NCBI GenBank assembly: GCA_028689495.1
Contig: JAQTWB010000025.1
Span: forward strand, 1-37,490
From: a bacterium
GTDB lineage: Bacteria > Bdellovibrionota_C > UBA2361 > SZUA-149 > JAQTWB01
Direction: 5' to 3'
DNA length: 37,490 nucleotides
Below are positions 25,931 through 34,384 of the stretch, piece by piece. The notes under the pieces were generated by a model. The model was not told where the DNA came from. It did no database searches and was given only the letters and a program-made list of their open reading frames with translations. The position numbers and the translations under genes were made by a program. Position 1 is the stretch's first letter. The number at the start of each line of letters is the position of its first letter.

Positions 25931-27247
25931 ATGCTTTGCTATAGCACCAGCAACAAATCTCTGCGCCTCTCGATGCGAGAAGCCATACTTCAGGGACTTG
26001 CCCCGGACGGCGGGCTTTTTATGCCGGTTGAAATTCCATCACTCAGCCCAAATGTAGTTTCCGGCCTCCGCGGCAAATCAATGCCGGAAATTGGTTTTAT
26101 CATATCGAAATTATTCCTCAGCGAAGATGTCGGGGACGCGGACCTCAGAGCGATTGTTGAAGAAGCAATAAACTTCCCTGCCCCGCTGGTATCACTTGAT
26201 GAACAAACCAAAGTGCTTGAACTTCATCATGGTCCGACCCTTGCCTTTAAGGATTTTGGCGCGCGTTTTATGTCGCGACTTATGGGACACTTCCTCCGCA
26301 ATGAATCACAAAAAGTCACAATTCTAGTGGCAACAAGCGGTGACACAGGCAGCGCTGTCGCCCATGGGTTCCTCGGCGTGGAAGGCATCGACGTTGTACT
26401 GCTGTATCCTCGTGGCATGGTCAGCCCGCTTCAGGAAAAACAGTTCACCACACTTGGCCAGAACATTACGGCACTGGAGGTTGATGGTACGTTTGACGAT
26501 TGCCAGAAACTTGTAAAACAAGCATTTGTCGATGCGGAATTACAAAAAGCGCGCCCACTGGCCTCGGCGAATTCAATCAACCTGGCGCGTCTGATCCCAC
26601 AGTCGTTTTATTATGCAGCGACCGTATCGCAATTGGCGCTCGACAATATTCCGTTAGTTTTTTCTGTCCCCAGCGGTAATTTTGGCAACCTGACCGCCGG
26701 GATTATCGCAAAAAAAATCGGCTTCCCGATACGAGCCTTTATCGCCGCCACCAACAGCAACGACGTTGTGCCACAATATATCAAGTCCGGTGTGTTTGCA
26801 CCGCGCCCTTCACTGGCGACGATCTCCAACGCCATGGATGTTGGCAACCCCAGCAACTTTGACCGTCTGCGGGAGATTTTCTCTTCCTCGCTTGAGAATT
26901 TCCGCGCCGTTGTCAGTGGTGCTTCTTTCAGTGACAATGAAACTCGAGAGGCAATGATTCTGCTGAAAGACAAATACAATTATCTGATGGACCCTCATGG
27001 AGCTGTCGCCTGGCTCGGCTGGAAGCAATATCAGAATCAATTTCCAGGCGCAGTTGGGGTAGTTCTTGAGACTGCTCATCCTGCCAAATTTCGTGAAGTA
27101 GTAGAAGAAACTCTCAACCTAGAAGTTCCTCTGCCGGCAGCCCTTGAAGACTGCATGAATCGCGAGAAAAAAGCTGTGCCGATGGAAAACTCCTATTCCC
27201 GCTTTTCCGAATTTTTGCGCACCTCGACAATCTATGGAGAGACCTGA
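25931..27247 (+). CDS. thrC: Threonine synthase
   Basis: A 438-residue PLP enzyme converting O-phospho-homoserine to threonine. The PLP lysine lies in HHGPTLAFKDFGARFM (near residue 105). The phosphate-binding stretch is ATSGDTGSAVAHGF, and VPSGNFGNLTAGI is the conserved PLP-phosphate loop. Length and the GTFDDCQ and ANSINLARLIPQS blocks fit the longer, gammaproteobacterial/yeast type. AAGGA precedes the ATG closely. Its stop codon overlaps the start of the DoxX-like gene by one base (TGATG), so translation is coupled. It depends on a homoserine-phosphorylating enzyme, here most likely ThrH downstream. Confidence 0.96.
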   Translation: MLCYSTSNKSLRLSMREAILQGLAPDGGLFMPVEIPSLSPNVVSGLRGKSMPEIGFIISKLFLSEDVGDADLRAIVEEAINFPAPLVSLDEQTKVLELHHGPTLAFKDFGARFMSRLMGHFLRNESQKVTILVATSGDTGSAVAHGFLGVEGIDVVLLYPRGMVSPLQEKQFTTLGQNITALEVDGTFDDCQKLVKQAFVDAELQKARPLASANSINLARLIPQSFYYAATVSQLALDNIPLVFSVPSGNFGNLTAGIIAKKIGFPIRAFIAATNSNDVVPQYIKSGVFAPRPSLATISNAMDVGNPSNFDRLREIFSSSLENFRAVVSGASFSDNETREAMILLKDKYNYLMDPHGAVAWLGWKQYQNQFPGAVGVVLETAHPAKFREVVEETLNLEVPLPAALEDCMNREKKAVPMENSYSRFSEFLRTSTIYGET

Positions 27248-27672
27248 TGGCTGTTCCTTCATTCGAAAAACGCGCTGACACCGGCCTGCTCCTGATGAGA
27301 GTCAGTCTGGGATTGATGATGATCGCCCACGGGCTACCGAAAATACTTCAAGGACCGGAAACTTGGGAGACTATTGGTCGGGCGGTGGAACCACTGGGGA
27401 TTTCTGCCGCTTTCTGGCTCTGGGGGCTGCTTGCCGGAGCGACTGAATGTATTGGCGGACTGCTGTTAATTCTCGGGCTGTTTTCCAGTCTCGCACTTGT
27501 TGGCCTGAGTCTGGTAATGACAGTTGCCACGATATATCACATTTCACACGGCGACAGCTTTGCCCTGTCCTCACACCCGGCAACTTTGGGTGCAATTTTT
27601 CTTTGTCAGATATTGACAGGACCGGGAAGATACAGTCTTGATGCGGCAATCTGGAAACGAAAACCAGAGTAA
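27247..27672 (+). CDS. DoxX family membrane protein
   Basis: A 141-residue protein with four hydrophobic helices (about 15-32, 48-72, 76-95, 109-125) and the DoxX start GLLLMRVSLGLMMIAHGLPKIL, followed by WGLLAGATECIGGLLLILGLF. DoxX/SURF4-like proteins are small inner-membrane proteins tied to redox or thiosulfate metabolism in a few cases, but the role of most is unknown. It overlaps thrC by one base and precedes thrH, so it sits inside the threonine operon. Its presence there may be incidental; no function in threonine synthesis is established. Confidence 0.88.
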   Translation: MAVPSFEKRADTGLLLMRVSLGLMMIAHGLPKILQGPETWETIGRAVEPLGISAAFWLWGLLAGATECIGGLLLILGLFSSLALVGLSLVMTVATIYHISHGDSFALSSHPATLGAIFLCQILTGPGRYSLDAAIWKRKPE

Positions 27673-27703
27673 TATCCTCTTATAATTTCTCAGGAGAACT
27701 TTT

Positions 27704-28312
27704 GTGAATATTGCCTGCCTTGACCTCGAAGGAGTTCTGATTCCGGAAATATGGGTTAACTTTGCTGCGAAAACAGGTATTGAAAAACTGCGACTCACAA
27801 CCCGCGATATCCCTGACTACAACGAGCTGATGACTTTGCGACTGGGGATACTCAAAGAACACAATCTGGGGCTAAAAGATATCCAGGAAGTTATTTCGAC
27901 ACTCGACCCTATGCCAGGAGCTGCAGAATTCCTCGACTGGCTGCGCGAACGAGCCCAGGTGCTGATTTTGTCTGATACTTTTTATGAGTTCGCCATGCCT
28001 CTAATGAAAAAGCTGGGATATCCGGCTCTCTGGTGCCACAAACTGTCGGTCGACGACCTTGGCATGGTCCGGGATTATCACATCCGTATAGCCGATCCGA
28101 AGAAAAAAGCTGTGCAGGCTCTACACAACCTCAACTTCAAAGTTGTCGCTACCGGTGACTCTTACAACGACACTTCAATGCTCGCCGAAGCAGAGCACGG
28201 CATACTTTTTTGCCCACCGCAAAATGTAATCGACGAATTTCCACAGTTCCCTGTCGCCAAAAACTACGAAGAACTGAAAACCGAATTCCTCAAGGCACTG
28301 GCAGCATCATAA
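27704..28312 (+). CDS. thrH: ThrH: bifunctional phosphoserine phosphatase / homoserine phosphotransferase
   Basis: A 202-residue HAD-superfamily enzyme. The nucleophile motif is CLDLEGVLIPEIW (Asp7), with Glu in place of the usual second Asp, as in Pseudomonas aeruginosa ThrH. Further HAD motifs are LILSDTFYEF (motif II), the DPKKKAVQ lysines (motif III) and GDSYNDTSML (motif IV). The full length and blocks such as TTRDIPDYNELM and FPQFPVAKNYEELKTEFLKA also match that protein. Known ThrH removes phosphate from phosphoserine and can transfer it to homoserine. Here it lies downstream of thrA and thrC with no thrB, so it is a strong candidate for the homoserine-phosphorylating step. Start is GTG with AGGAG nine bases upstream. 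Confidence 0.92.
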   Translation: MNIACLDLEGVLIPEIWVNFAAKTGIEKLRLTTRDIPDYNELMTLRLGILKEHNLGLKDIQEVISTLDPMPGAAEFLDWLRERAQVLILSDTFYEFAMPLMKKLGYPALWCHKLSVDDLGMVRDYHIRIADPKKKAVQALHNLNFKVVATGDSYNDTSMLAEAEHGILFCPPQNVIDEFPQFPVAKNYEELKTEFLKALAAS

Positions 28313-28367
28313 AGTCAAACAAGCAGAAATGGTGTTCCAAAAACTGACTTGCTGCGGATTATTCCAC

Positions 28368-28781
28368 CTAGTGCATCAGTGGATTTTCTTTCGCGACAAC
28401 TGACTGCAAAGCCAGTTTAATCGCAACCAGCAGTGAATAATGAAGACCATCAAGAGAATCGTTTTTACGAATTGCCGTCACGGCACCTTTTTTGTGCTCC
28501 CCCTCACTCAAACCTTCCTCGTTGGACTGTACGAGCACTGGCAGGTGGCCTTCAGGGATGTAGTCAAGGACCATCTTGAAGTCTTCGTTCATTTCTTCGT
28601 CAAAAACAATAACGTCGGGAGACTGTTTTTCCATCACGCGCAAAGCTTCATTACCATCATGGGCATGAAGAAGCTCTATCGGTGGTATGTTGGCCAAAAC
28701 CTTGGCAATACACTGACGAACCTGAAAGGAAATCTCATCACCATCAACAAATAGAATTCTTGTCTTGCGCTCTGTTATCAT
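28368..28781 (-). CDS. Stand-alone response-regulator receiver domain
   Basis: A 137-residue single REC domain. The acidic pocket is FVDGDE (about 11-16), the likely phosphoacceptor Asp is in VIVFDEE (about 61), the Ser is in VLVQSNE (about 85) and the Lys in AIRKND (about 104). There is no DNA-binding or enzymatic output domain. It probably acts by protein interaction in a phosphorelay, but no kinase gene is nearby. It is convergent with thrH and divergent from xseA. The start is weakly supported by AAGGCGGT. Confidence 0.78.
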   Translation of the reverse strand: MITERKTRILFVDGDEISFQVRQCIAKVLANIPPIELLHAHDGNEALRVMEKQSPDVIVFDEEMNEDFKMVLDYIPEGHLPVLVQSNEEGLSEGEHKKGAVTAIRKNDSLDGLHYSLLVAIKLALQSVVAKENPLMH

Positions 28782-29020
28782 ACCGCCTTTTTTAGTGCTC
28801 TTTGAATTAACGCCCTATCAACCCCGATGGATATTTTTTCGGCAGCCGAAGAACAGGACTTGATGTTTTTGCCGGAATGAAGTGCATTGGCAGGACAAAA
28901 AAAATAAGTTATTCGCGATAATTACCGATGCGCACGATAGGAAATCTCCCTCGGGAGTTATTAGTCTTGCCGTAAAATATTTCGACCTTAATCTCTCTCT
29001 TGAACCTAAGACTGGACTCC

Positions 29021-30778
29021 ATGCTCATTCAACTGCAAAAGGACAAAGTTACATTTTCCGGTCCCGGCACCTTCCAGGAGAAAGATAACATCAAGGCGCT
29101 CGCTGGAGCGCGCTGGGACGGAACGGGGAAATTCTGGTTTTTACCCCGAGGAGACTGGACCGCCGAAGCTATTGGAAAAATTTTTCCCGCCGCTGAAGTC
29201 ATCGATGTCTTGGCATCAGGTTCGCAAATCACTGTACCAACTGTATCTACCCCTGATGGAGCCATCGCAGGAACAAACATTGCTCCAACAAACAGTCCTC
29301 CATTGTTGCCGATAAAAAAAAGTCCGACAAACGATAAGTCGGGCCTTTCAGTTCGCCAGCTGACAGAATTTGTTCGAGACACCCTGCAATCGGCTCTGCC
29401 AGAAATTGTCGTCTATGGAGTAGTCTCGAAAGTCAGGCGCACCACCGAAGGCACTGTCTGGATCGAGCTTGCCGATACCACGGACCCCGCACGCCACGTT
29501 CAAACTGTTATCTGGCAAAACGAAAACCTGGTGGCTCGTGAACTGATAAAAGCCGGTTTTACCATCGAACGCGACCTGGCGCTGATGATCACAGCAAAGA
29601 TCACCGTCAGCAAAAACAACTCTCTGCTTCTCGATATTAAAACAATCATCGCTGAATACACCGTCAGTAAACTCGCGGCCTTACGGGATCAGACAAATGA
29701 GCGTTTAAAAAAAGAAGGGCTGTATGACAAAAACAAGCAACGGACGCTGCCTTTTCTTCCGCGAAACCTCGGTGTTATCACCAGTGACTCCGGCACAGTC
29801 ATCCATGATTTCCGCGCCTCGCTTGACGAAGCTCATTTTGCCTTCAAGCTGCTCTGGCTACCGACAAAAGTGCAGGGAGAATCTGCAAAACGGGAAATTC
29901 TTGCAGCATTGAAATACTTCGGAAAATCAAAAAAAATCGACGCAATTCTGCTTTTCCGTGGCGGAGGAAGTGCCGCGGAACTATCAATTTTCAACGATTA
30001 CGAAATTGCCCGGGCTATCGCACTCTCGCCCCTCCCGGTTATCTCGGCAATCGGTCACCAGGAAGACGAGTGCTCCGCCCAGGATGTCTCCTGGAAAGCA
30101 TGTGGCGTGCCCAAAGATATTGGGCACTTTCTAGCCGGAATCGTCCTTGATCTGCGACACCGATACCATGAAACACTTGCCGGTATTACTCACGATGCAG
30201 CACAAGTTCTCGGGCAATCCAAGCAGCTTTTTCAACTGCGCACGGAGAACCTGCAACGTGAAGTACTATATCAACTTAAAAAAACCTCTTCCGCCCTATC
30301 TGGCGTCCAGCAATCCCTGCCACCGCTGCTCGCCCAAACTCTTGTCCGACGCCGAACAACCCTTGAAACTCTGCGCCGTGAAGGAGATATCCTCTGCCGT
30401 AACCTGATTCGCCAGCGGCTAAGCTCGTTGAGAAATGCTCAGCAATTGATGTCAGCACTCAGCAACAGAACTCTTGGATACCTCGGAGAACGGCTGCGCT
30501 CTCAAACGAAACTCATTGCTTCCCACGCACGTTCGACCATCAAACAAACTCAGCAACAACTAAAATCAGCTGCGGCAGTAATTGAGGCAGCTTCCCCTGA
30601 ACAACAACTTCGACGTGGTTTTGCAATTATCAAGCAAAGCAACTCATTCATTACCCGAGCTGCCGACATCTCAACTGAAATTTCCGCCAAAATAATATTC
30701 TTCGATGGTTCGACGGATGTATCCGTAACAACGGTCGACAAAACAACCTCAGATTCAATTAAGGAGTGGATGAAATGA
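29021..30778 (+). CDS. xseA: Exodeoxyribonuclease VII large subunit with N-terminal extension
   Basis: A 585-residue large subunit from ATG 29021 (a TTG at 29000 is in frame). Family members are usually 400-460 residues. The first 110 or so residues are an extra region whose core, NIKALAGARWDGTGKFWFLP, resembles the short HARP/DUF5710-type wedge motif of DNA-processing proteins. Then come a linker, the OB-fold domain (about 115-205, VYGVVSKVRRTTEGTVWIEL), the catalytic domain (LGVITSDSGTVIHDF; LLFRGGGSAAELSIFNDYEIARAI; PVISAIGHQED, keeping His and Asp) and a long helical coil to the C-terminus. The usual GHETDFT...PTP segment is unusual here (GHQEDECSAQD). With XseB it degrades single-stranded DNA. 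It overlaps xseB by 4 bases. Confidence 0.93.
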   Translation: MLIQLQKDKVTFSGPGTFQEKDNIKALAGARWDGTGKFWFLPRGDWTAEAIGKIFPAAEVIDVLASGSQITVPTVSTPDGAIAGTNIAPTNSPPLLPIKKSPTNDKSGLSVRQLTEFVRDTLQSALPEIVVYGVVSKVRRTTEGTVWIELADTTDPARHVQTVIWQNENLVARELIKAGFTIERDLALMITAKITVSKNNSLLLDIKTIIAEYTVSKLAALRDQTNERLKKEGLYDKNKQRTLPFLPRNLGVITSDSGTVIHDFRASLDEAHFAFKLLWLPTKVQGESAKREILAALKYFGKSKKIDAILLFRGGGSAAELSIFNDYEIARAIALSPLPVISAIGHQEDECSAQDVSWKACGVPKDIGHFLAGIVLDLRHRYHETLAGITHDAAQVLGQSKQLFQLRTENLQREVLYQLKKTSSALSGVQQSLPPLLAQTLVRRRTTLETLRREGDILCRNLIRQRLSSLRNAQQLMSALSNRTLGYLGERLRSQTKLIASHARSTIKQTQQQLKSAAAVIEAASPEQQLRRGFAIIKQSNSFITRAADISTEISAKIIFFDGSTDVSVTTVDKTTSDSIKEWMK

Positions 30779-30996
30779 GTGAAGATTCATTTGAAAAAAA
30801 TTTTAAACTGCTAGAGCAGTTTACCCAAGACTTGCACAGCGACAGAGTCAGTATCGACAATCTTGTCCCAAGGATGAAAGAGGCCTTGAAGTCTGTCAAA
30901 ATCTGCAAACAGGTGCTGCAGGAAACCCAGTCCCAGCTTGAAGAAATTTCCCGCGAATTTACTGAAACTGGCGATCAGAACCTTGAGGGACAATAA
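30775..30996 (+). CDS. xseB: Exodeoxyribonuclease VII small subunit
   Basis: A 73-residue protein from ATG 30775, which has AAGGAG eight bases upstream and overlaps the xseA stop as ATGA. An in-frame GTG nine bases earlier is less likely. It is a two-helix hairpin with FEKNFKLLEQFTQDLHSDRV and LKSVKICKQVLQETQSQLEEI, the XseB pattern. Coupled translation with xseA supports complex formation. It stops 3 bases before the stop codon of the convergent sigma factor gene, leaving no room for a terminator. Confidence 0.9.
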   Translation: MSEDSFEKNFKLLEQFTQDLHSDRVSIDNLVPRMKEALKSVKICKQVLQETQSQLEEISREFTETGDQNLEGQ

Positions 30997-30999
30997 CAA

Positions 31000-31737
31000 C
31001 TATTTTCGCCGTCCGCGACCGCCTTTATAGCGTCCGCCCGCGGCGGCACCTCCCTCATCACCACCATTCTTCACATTAAAAGCACCTTGGAGGACATTGC
31101 CAAGACGGGCAAGGGCTTTGCTTTTGACACGGGAGATATGGCAACGACTATAACCAAGATTCTCGGCGATAGCGGTTAATGGTTCCTCCTCAACAAAATG
31201 GCGATTAACGACTTCCTGCTCAAGATCGTCAAGACCTGAACAGGCATCCCAACATATCTGGGAAAGTTGTTTGTCTTCAAGAATCTGCTCGGGATCATGA
31301 CGAACCTCCGCATGAGCATCTTTGCTATGATGAGTCAGCATCACATCACCAGGCATAGATTCCGTGGCCATATCCGTAATCGAAACGAGATTTTTTCTAT
31401 TACTGATATATTGCTCCACTTCCTTAAGTAGATTGCCGCGCAAGTGATAAAAAAAGAATGTATTAAACGAAGCACCCTTGGCCTCGTCAAACCGATTTGC
31501 CGATTCAGCAAGTGATTCGCCAACGATACTCATTACCTGTTCTGCTGTAAGGCGCACACCCCAGCGGCGCAACAGACTAAACGCCACGCTCTCTCCATAC
31601 TTAATATTATCAACTATCAGTCGACTGATTTCTGCGGTGGGCAGACGTTTCTCGCGGCGAATGCGGCGAGCATTGATCACAACCGGATCATCATCATCAG
31701 CAACATTATTAATCCGGGGTGGTTTTATTTCGCTCAC
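31000..31737 (-). CDS. Sigma-70 family RNA polymerase sigma factor
   Basis: A 245-residue sigma factor with a region 2-like block at about 78-115 (SANRFDEAKGASFNTFFFYHLRG) and region 4 at about 168-215, a helix-turn-helix (LTAIAENLGYSRCHISRVKSKALARLG). Region 1.1 and the typical region 3 of primary sigma factors are missing, so it is an alternative sigma factor of the FliA/SigB-like or divergent type. The C-terminus is unusual, Gly/Arg-rich (GGDEGGAAAGGRYKGGRGRRK). Start is GTG at 31737 with GGAGG five bases upstream. No anti-sigma factor is adjacent. Its regulon is unknown; PEP-CTERM and matrix genes next to it are candidates only by position. Confidence 0.85.
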   Translation of the reverse strand: MSEIKPPRINNVADDDDPVVINARRIRREKRLPTAEISRLIVDNIKYGESVAFSLLRRWGVRLTAEQVMSIVGESLAESANRFDEAKGASFNTFFFYHLRGNLLKEVEQYISNRKNLVSITDMATESMPGDVMLTHHSKDAHAEVRHDPEQILEDKQLSQICWDACSGLDDLEQEVVNRHFVEEEPLTAIAENLGYSRCHISRVKSKALARLGNVLQGAFNVKNGGDEGGAAAGGRYKGGRGRRK

Positions 31738-32137
31738 TAGTCCTCCAGATACAGTGTTTGACAGTCAACCTTCAACGACCAGCCATGTTTACTCAATCGG
31801 CAAGTCTGCAGACCACAACAAGGTTATGATGCAAAAAACTAAGAAATTGACCCAATTCTGTTAACCTTCTGTGGTTTTCCTCCGGGAAAAAACAAACCCT
31901 GCAACTCATTGATATCATGAATAAATCAACTCGAGGTATTCACTTCATTGCGCAGACAAAGCCACTGATAAAAATCAATTAATAAATTCAAATGTCACAT
32001 CAATGCAACAAAAAGGCATAAGATGTGTCAGAAATCTGTCGCAATTACGCAAGCCTTTGCTTCAGTGAAAATCGCTCCCCTGAAAAGGATTACTGAAAAA
32101 GATGCCTATTTATAAAATGTGTTCGCTGGAGGTTCTT
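31738..32137. promoter_or_regulatory. Divergent intergenic region, sigma factor / PEP-CTERM gene
   Basis: About 400 bases, AT-rich, no gene seen. The GGAGG ribosome binding sites of both flanking genes are at its ends. It should hold promoters for both. A -10-like TATAAA lies at 32111-32116, but I see no convincing -35 box at normal spacing, and no good -24/-12 (sigma-54) site. Confidence 0.35.
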
Positions 32138-32833
32138 ATGAAAAAATACCTGAAATTTTTTTCCGTTCTTCTTGTTCTTGGTTGCGCCAGCCCGGCAATG
32201 GCCACTTCGTTCAGCCTTTCCTTCCAGATTCCCGGCGGCGAAGGCAAATCAATTAACGTCAATCCACTCAACAACGAATACAACATCCACGAACAAGGAA
32301 CCGGTATTGTCTACCTGCTGGAAAAAGCAAATGACCTCGAATTGCGATTCTCCCTCTCCAGCAGCAACTATCGATATAGCTATGACTGCCTAAGCAGCGA
32401 CTTCCAGTCGCTCGCCGACGCTCACCTCGATATTTCCGGTGCGCCAAACGTTTCAACAAGCGGAAGTTTCCTGACACTCGACAAGTCCAGCAGCAGCGAC
32501 AAATACGCCTGGGGGGAACAATATTTTAGTAAACAACTAGATTTTGGATTAACCGGTCTGAAAAATGTCGATTTCGATATCAACGGCTACATCAGCAATA
32601 TCTCAAGAACTGCCAGCCAGGGAATCCACAGCTGGTTTTTCATAACCAGTAATTCAAGCGCCTATCCAGAGTGGATTAACATCACATCTGACGGGGCTCT
32701 GACATCCAGCTCAACCAATTTCCAGCTCAACGCCAGCAGCAGCAACACAGCAGTACCCGAACCAGCAAGCATTCTCCTGCTGGCCGGCGGACTCGTCGCA
32801 ATCAAGTCCAAATTCCGCAGCGATGTAAAGTAA
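32138..32833 (+). CDS. PEP-CTERM sorting domain protein
   Basis: A 231-residue secreted protein. ATG 32138 has GGAGG six bases upstream and gives a signal peptide, MKKYLKFFSVLLVLG...AMA, cleaved before TSFSL; the longer reading frame from 32102 is not needed. The body is a Ser-rich beta-type domain with no recognised family. The last 27 residues are a complete PEP-CTERM signal: VPEPAS, then hydrophobic ILLLAGGLVAI, then the basic KSKFRSDVK. Exosortase would cleave it, and such proteins usually go to an exopolysaccharide matrix or outer surface. No exosortase gene is in this window. Two stem-loops follow the gene. Confidence 0.85.
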   Translation: MKKYLKFFSVLLVLGCASPAMATSFSLSFQIPGGEGKSINVNPLNNEYNIHEQGTGIVYLLEKANDLELRFSLSSSNYRYSYDCLSSDFQSLADAHLDISGAPNVSTSGSFLTLDKSSSSDKYAWGEQYFSKQLDFGLTGLKNVDFDINGYISNISRTASQGIHSWFFITSNSSAYPEWINITSDGALTSSSTNFQLNASSSNTAVPEPASILLLAGGLVAIKSKFRSDVK

Positions 32834-32841
32834 ACTGCTAA

Positions 32842-32905
32842 GTGCTGCAGACCCCCGTCTGTAGCACATCCCACTGGGGCGCCTCCATAGGGAGCAACGC
32901 CCCAG
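32842..32905 (+). terminator. Two tandem hairpins after the PEP-CTERM gene
   Basis: GTGCTGCAGAC (32842-32852) pairs with GTCTGTAGCAC (32857-32867) over a CCCC loop with one G-T pair. CTGGGGCG (32874-32881) pairs with CGCCCCAG (32898-32905), with a further CTCC/GGAG pairing inside. No T-tract follows. They probably end or stabilise the transcript. Confidence 0.6.
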
Positions 32906-33042
32906 AAAAACCTCAAAGATACACTCACTGTCTTTATCGAGTATTCCCTGACATCTTTCCTCCCCCTCCTCACCTCTGCTATAGGTGACCGTAACCTAAC
33001 AACCGCTCAATTGCCGACTTCACCACCGACAAGGATCTCAGC

Positions 33043-34236
33043 ATGAAATTCAAAACGCCCTTGGGTCTAATCCGTAAGTTACACCCAACATCCGGTCTTG
33101 CAATAATCCTTGTCTGCTTCCCTGTCGGCATCTTTGCCGGATGTAGCAGCGTCTTTCTCTCACACGACATGCGTACAGCCGAGAAATCATTTACCGCTCT
33201 GTTTGAAGCTGCCTGGTCCCCGGACGATACATTTTTCAGTGAAGATAACTCGCAACACATTCTGCAGCAGCTCGATCGTTTATCCGGAAGCCTGAGACAT
33301 GCCGAAGAAATCACGGCGAAGAACTCCAGTGACTTGACATACCAGGCAACATTTGACGCTATTGAGACACAACTCGCCGATGCCCGCGAAAGGTTTAAAG
33401 CAGGGCAAAAGGACTACTCCCAGTGGCAGATTCGTCGTATCGGAGAGTCGTGCATCCTCTGCCATACCAGATATCAGGCCACAGTCGACTTTGTTCCCGA
33501 TACTATCCCCGAAACTGTCCCGACATGGGACAATCGTTTCCGCCAAGCGCAGTACCTTTTTTCAATCAGGCAGTTTGACAAAAGCTCAAGTGAGTTTCTC
33601 GATCTGGTAACTGATGGCCTGGAGTCTGGCATCCCCCTGGCCGATATCAAACAAGCTGCTTTCTACTGGTTGACAATAGAAATCAAAGTAAAAAATCGCT
33701 TGTTCTCTCTTAACAAAAAGCTCGAACGGATTGCCGAACATGCACCGATCTCAGGTGAGCTTCAGGACATTATCACCCAATGGTCGGCTGACAGCGACAT
33801 GCTGCTCACCGAGCGCTGGATGTTGCTTGCACCACTTCGGAAAGCACGAGCTCTGACACAAGACCTCTCGGACGAGATTAGTATAGCCGAGGATGAAAAC
33901 AATCTGGTCAAAACACTCTATGCATCCTCGATACTGCAAGGGGAACTTCCGCTTTTGACCAACCGCGGAATTCAGGCCGAACTGTCATACCTTGCTGGTC
34001 TGACATATGTACATACCCCGATACCATCACTGCGGCCTTACGGAGACCTCTACCTAGAGCAATGTATCCTGGAGAACCCGGGAACTGACTACGCTCAACG
34101 AGCTTTTCTCGCACTTTATCAACAGACTCGGTTAATGAGCACCGGAAGTGGCGGAGTGCACTTTGACCCGGCCGACTCAAGCCACCTAGCACATTTGAAA
34201 ACTCTGGCTTATGGGAACGAACCGCAAACGAAATAG
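33043..34236 (+). CDS. Lipoprotein with single c-type haem motif
   Basis: A 397-residue exported lipoprotein. Its signal peptide ends in lipobox FAGC (Cys34). One CXXCH haem-attachment motif, CILCH, is at residues 137-141, inside a helical region (about 55-150) that resembles the four-helix cytochrome c' / c556-like fold. A longer alpha-helical part (about 165-385) follows with TPR-like segments (NRFRQAQYLFSIRQFDKSSSEFLDLV). It could be a haem-bearing electron-transfer or sensing protein on the outer membrane or periplasmic face of the inner membrane. AAGGA precedes the start by eight bases. No other electron-transfer gene is next to it. Confidence 0.75.
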   Translation: MKFKTPLGLIRKLHPTSGLAIILVCFPVGIFAGCSSVFLSHDMRTAEKSFTALFEAAWSPDDTFFSEDNSQHILQQLDRLSGSLRHAEEITAKNSSDLTYQATFDAIETQLADARERFKAGQKDYSQWQIRRIGESCILCHTRYQATVDFVPDTIPETVPTWDNRFRQAQYLFSIRQFDKSSSEFLDLVTDGLESGIPLADIKQAAFYWLTIEIKVKNRLFSLNKKLERIAEHAPISGELQDIITQWSADSDMLLTERWMLLAPLRKARALTQDLSDEISIAEDENNLVKTLYASSILQGELPLLTNRGIQAELSYLAGLTYVHTPIPSLRPYGDLYLEQCILENPGTDYAQRAFLALYQQTRLMSTGSGGVHFDPADSSHLAHLKTLAYGNEPQTK

Positions 34237-34272
34237 CCCGGCGCTATTGCACTCTTTGATACCCTGATGCGC

Positions 34273-34333
34273 CATAACCTGTCGCGAAAATGTCGCGAAA
34301 AAACAGGCAACGCCTCCTGGCGACGGGGTTATG
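34273..34333. terminator. Stem-loop between convergent genes
   Basis: CATAACC (34273-34279) and GGTTATG (34327-34333) form an outer stem around GTCGCGAAAA/TGTCGCGAAA direct repeats and an AGGC/CGCCT pairing. It lies between two converging genes; a weak bidirectional terminator is possible. Confidence 0.35.
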
Positions 34334-34384
34334 TGCAACATCCGAGCTCGAATAATTTTCTTACCCCCCCCTCAGATCGACCAT

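Noticed and set aside
28882-29088. ORF of 68 codons overlapping the start of xseA
   Set aside because: Out of frame with xseA, no ribosome binding site, and xseA-like sequence explains the region.
32040-32137. Sigma-54 (-24/-12) promoter for the PEP-CTERM gene
   Set aside because: TTTGCT-type -12 elements exist but the matching -24 TGGCAC element is missing at the required spacing.
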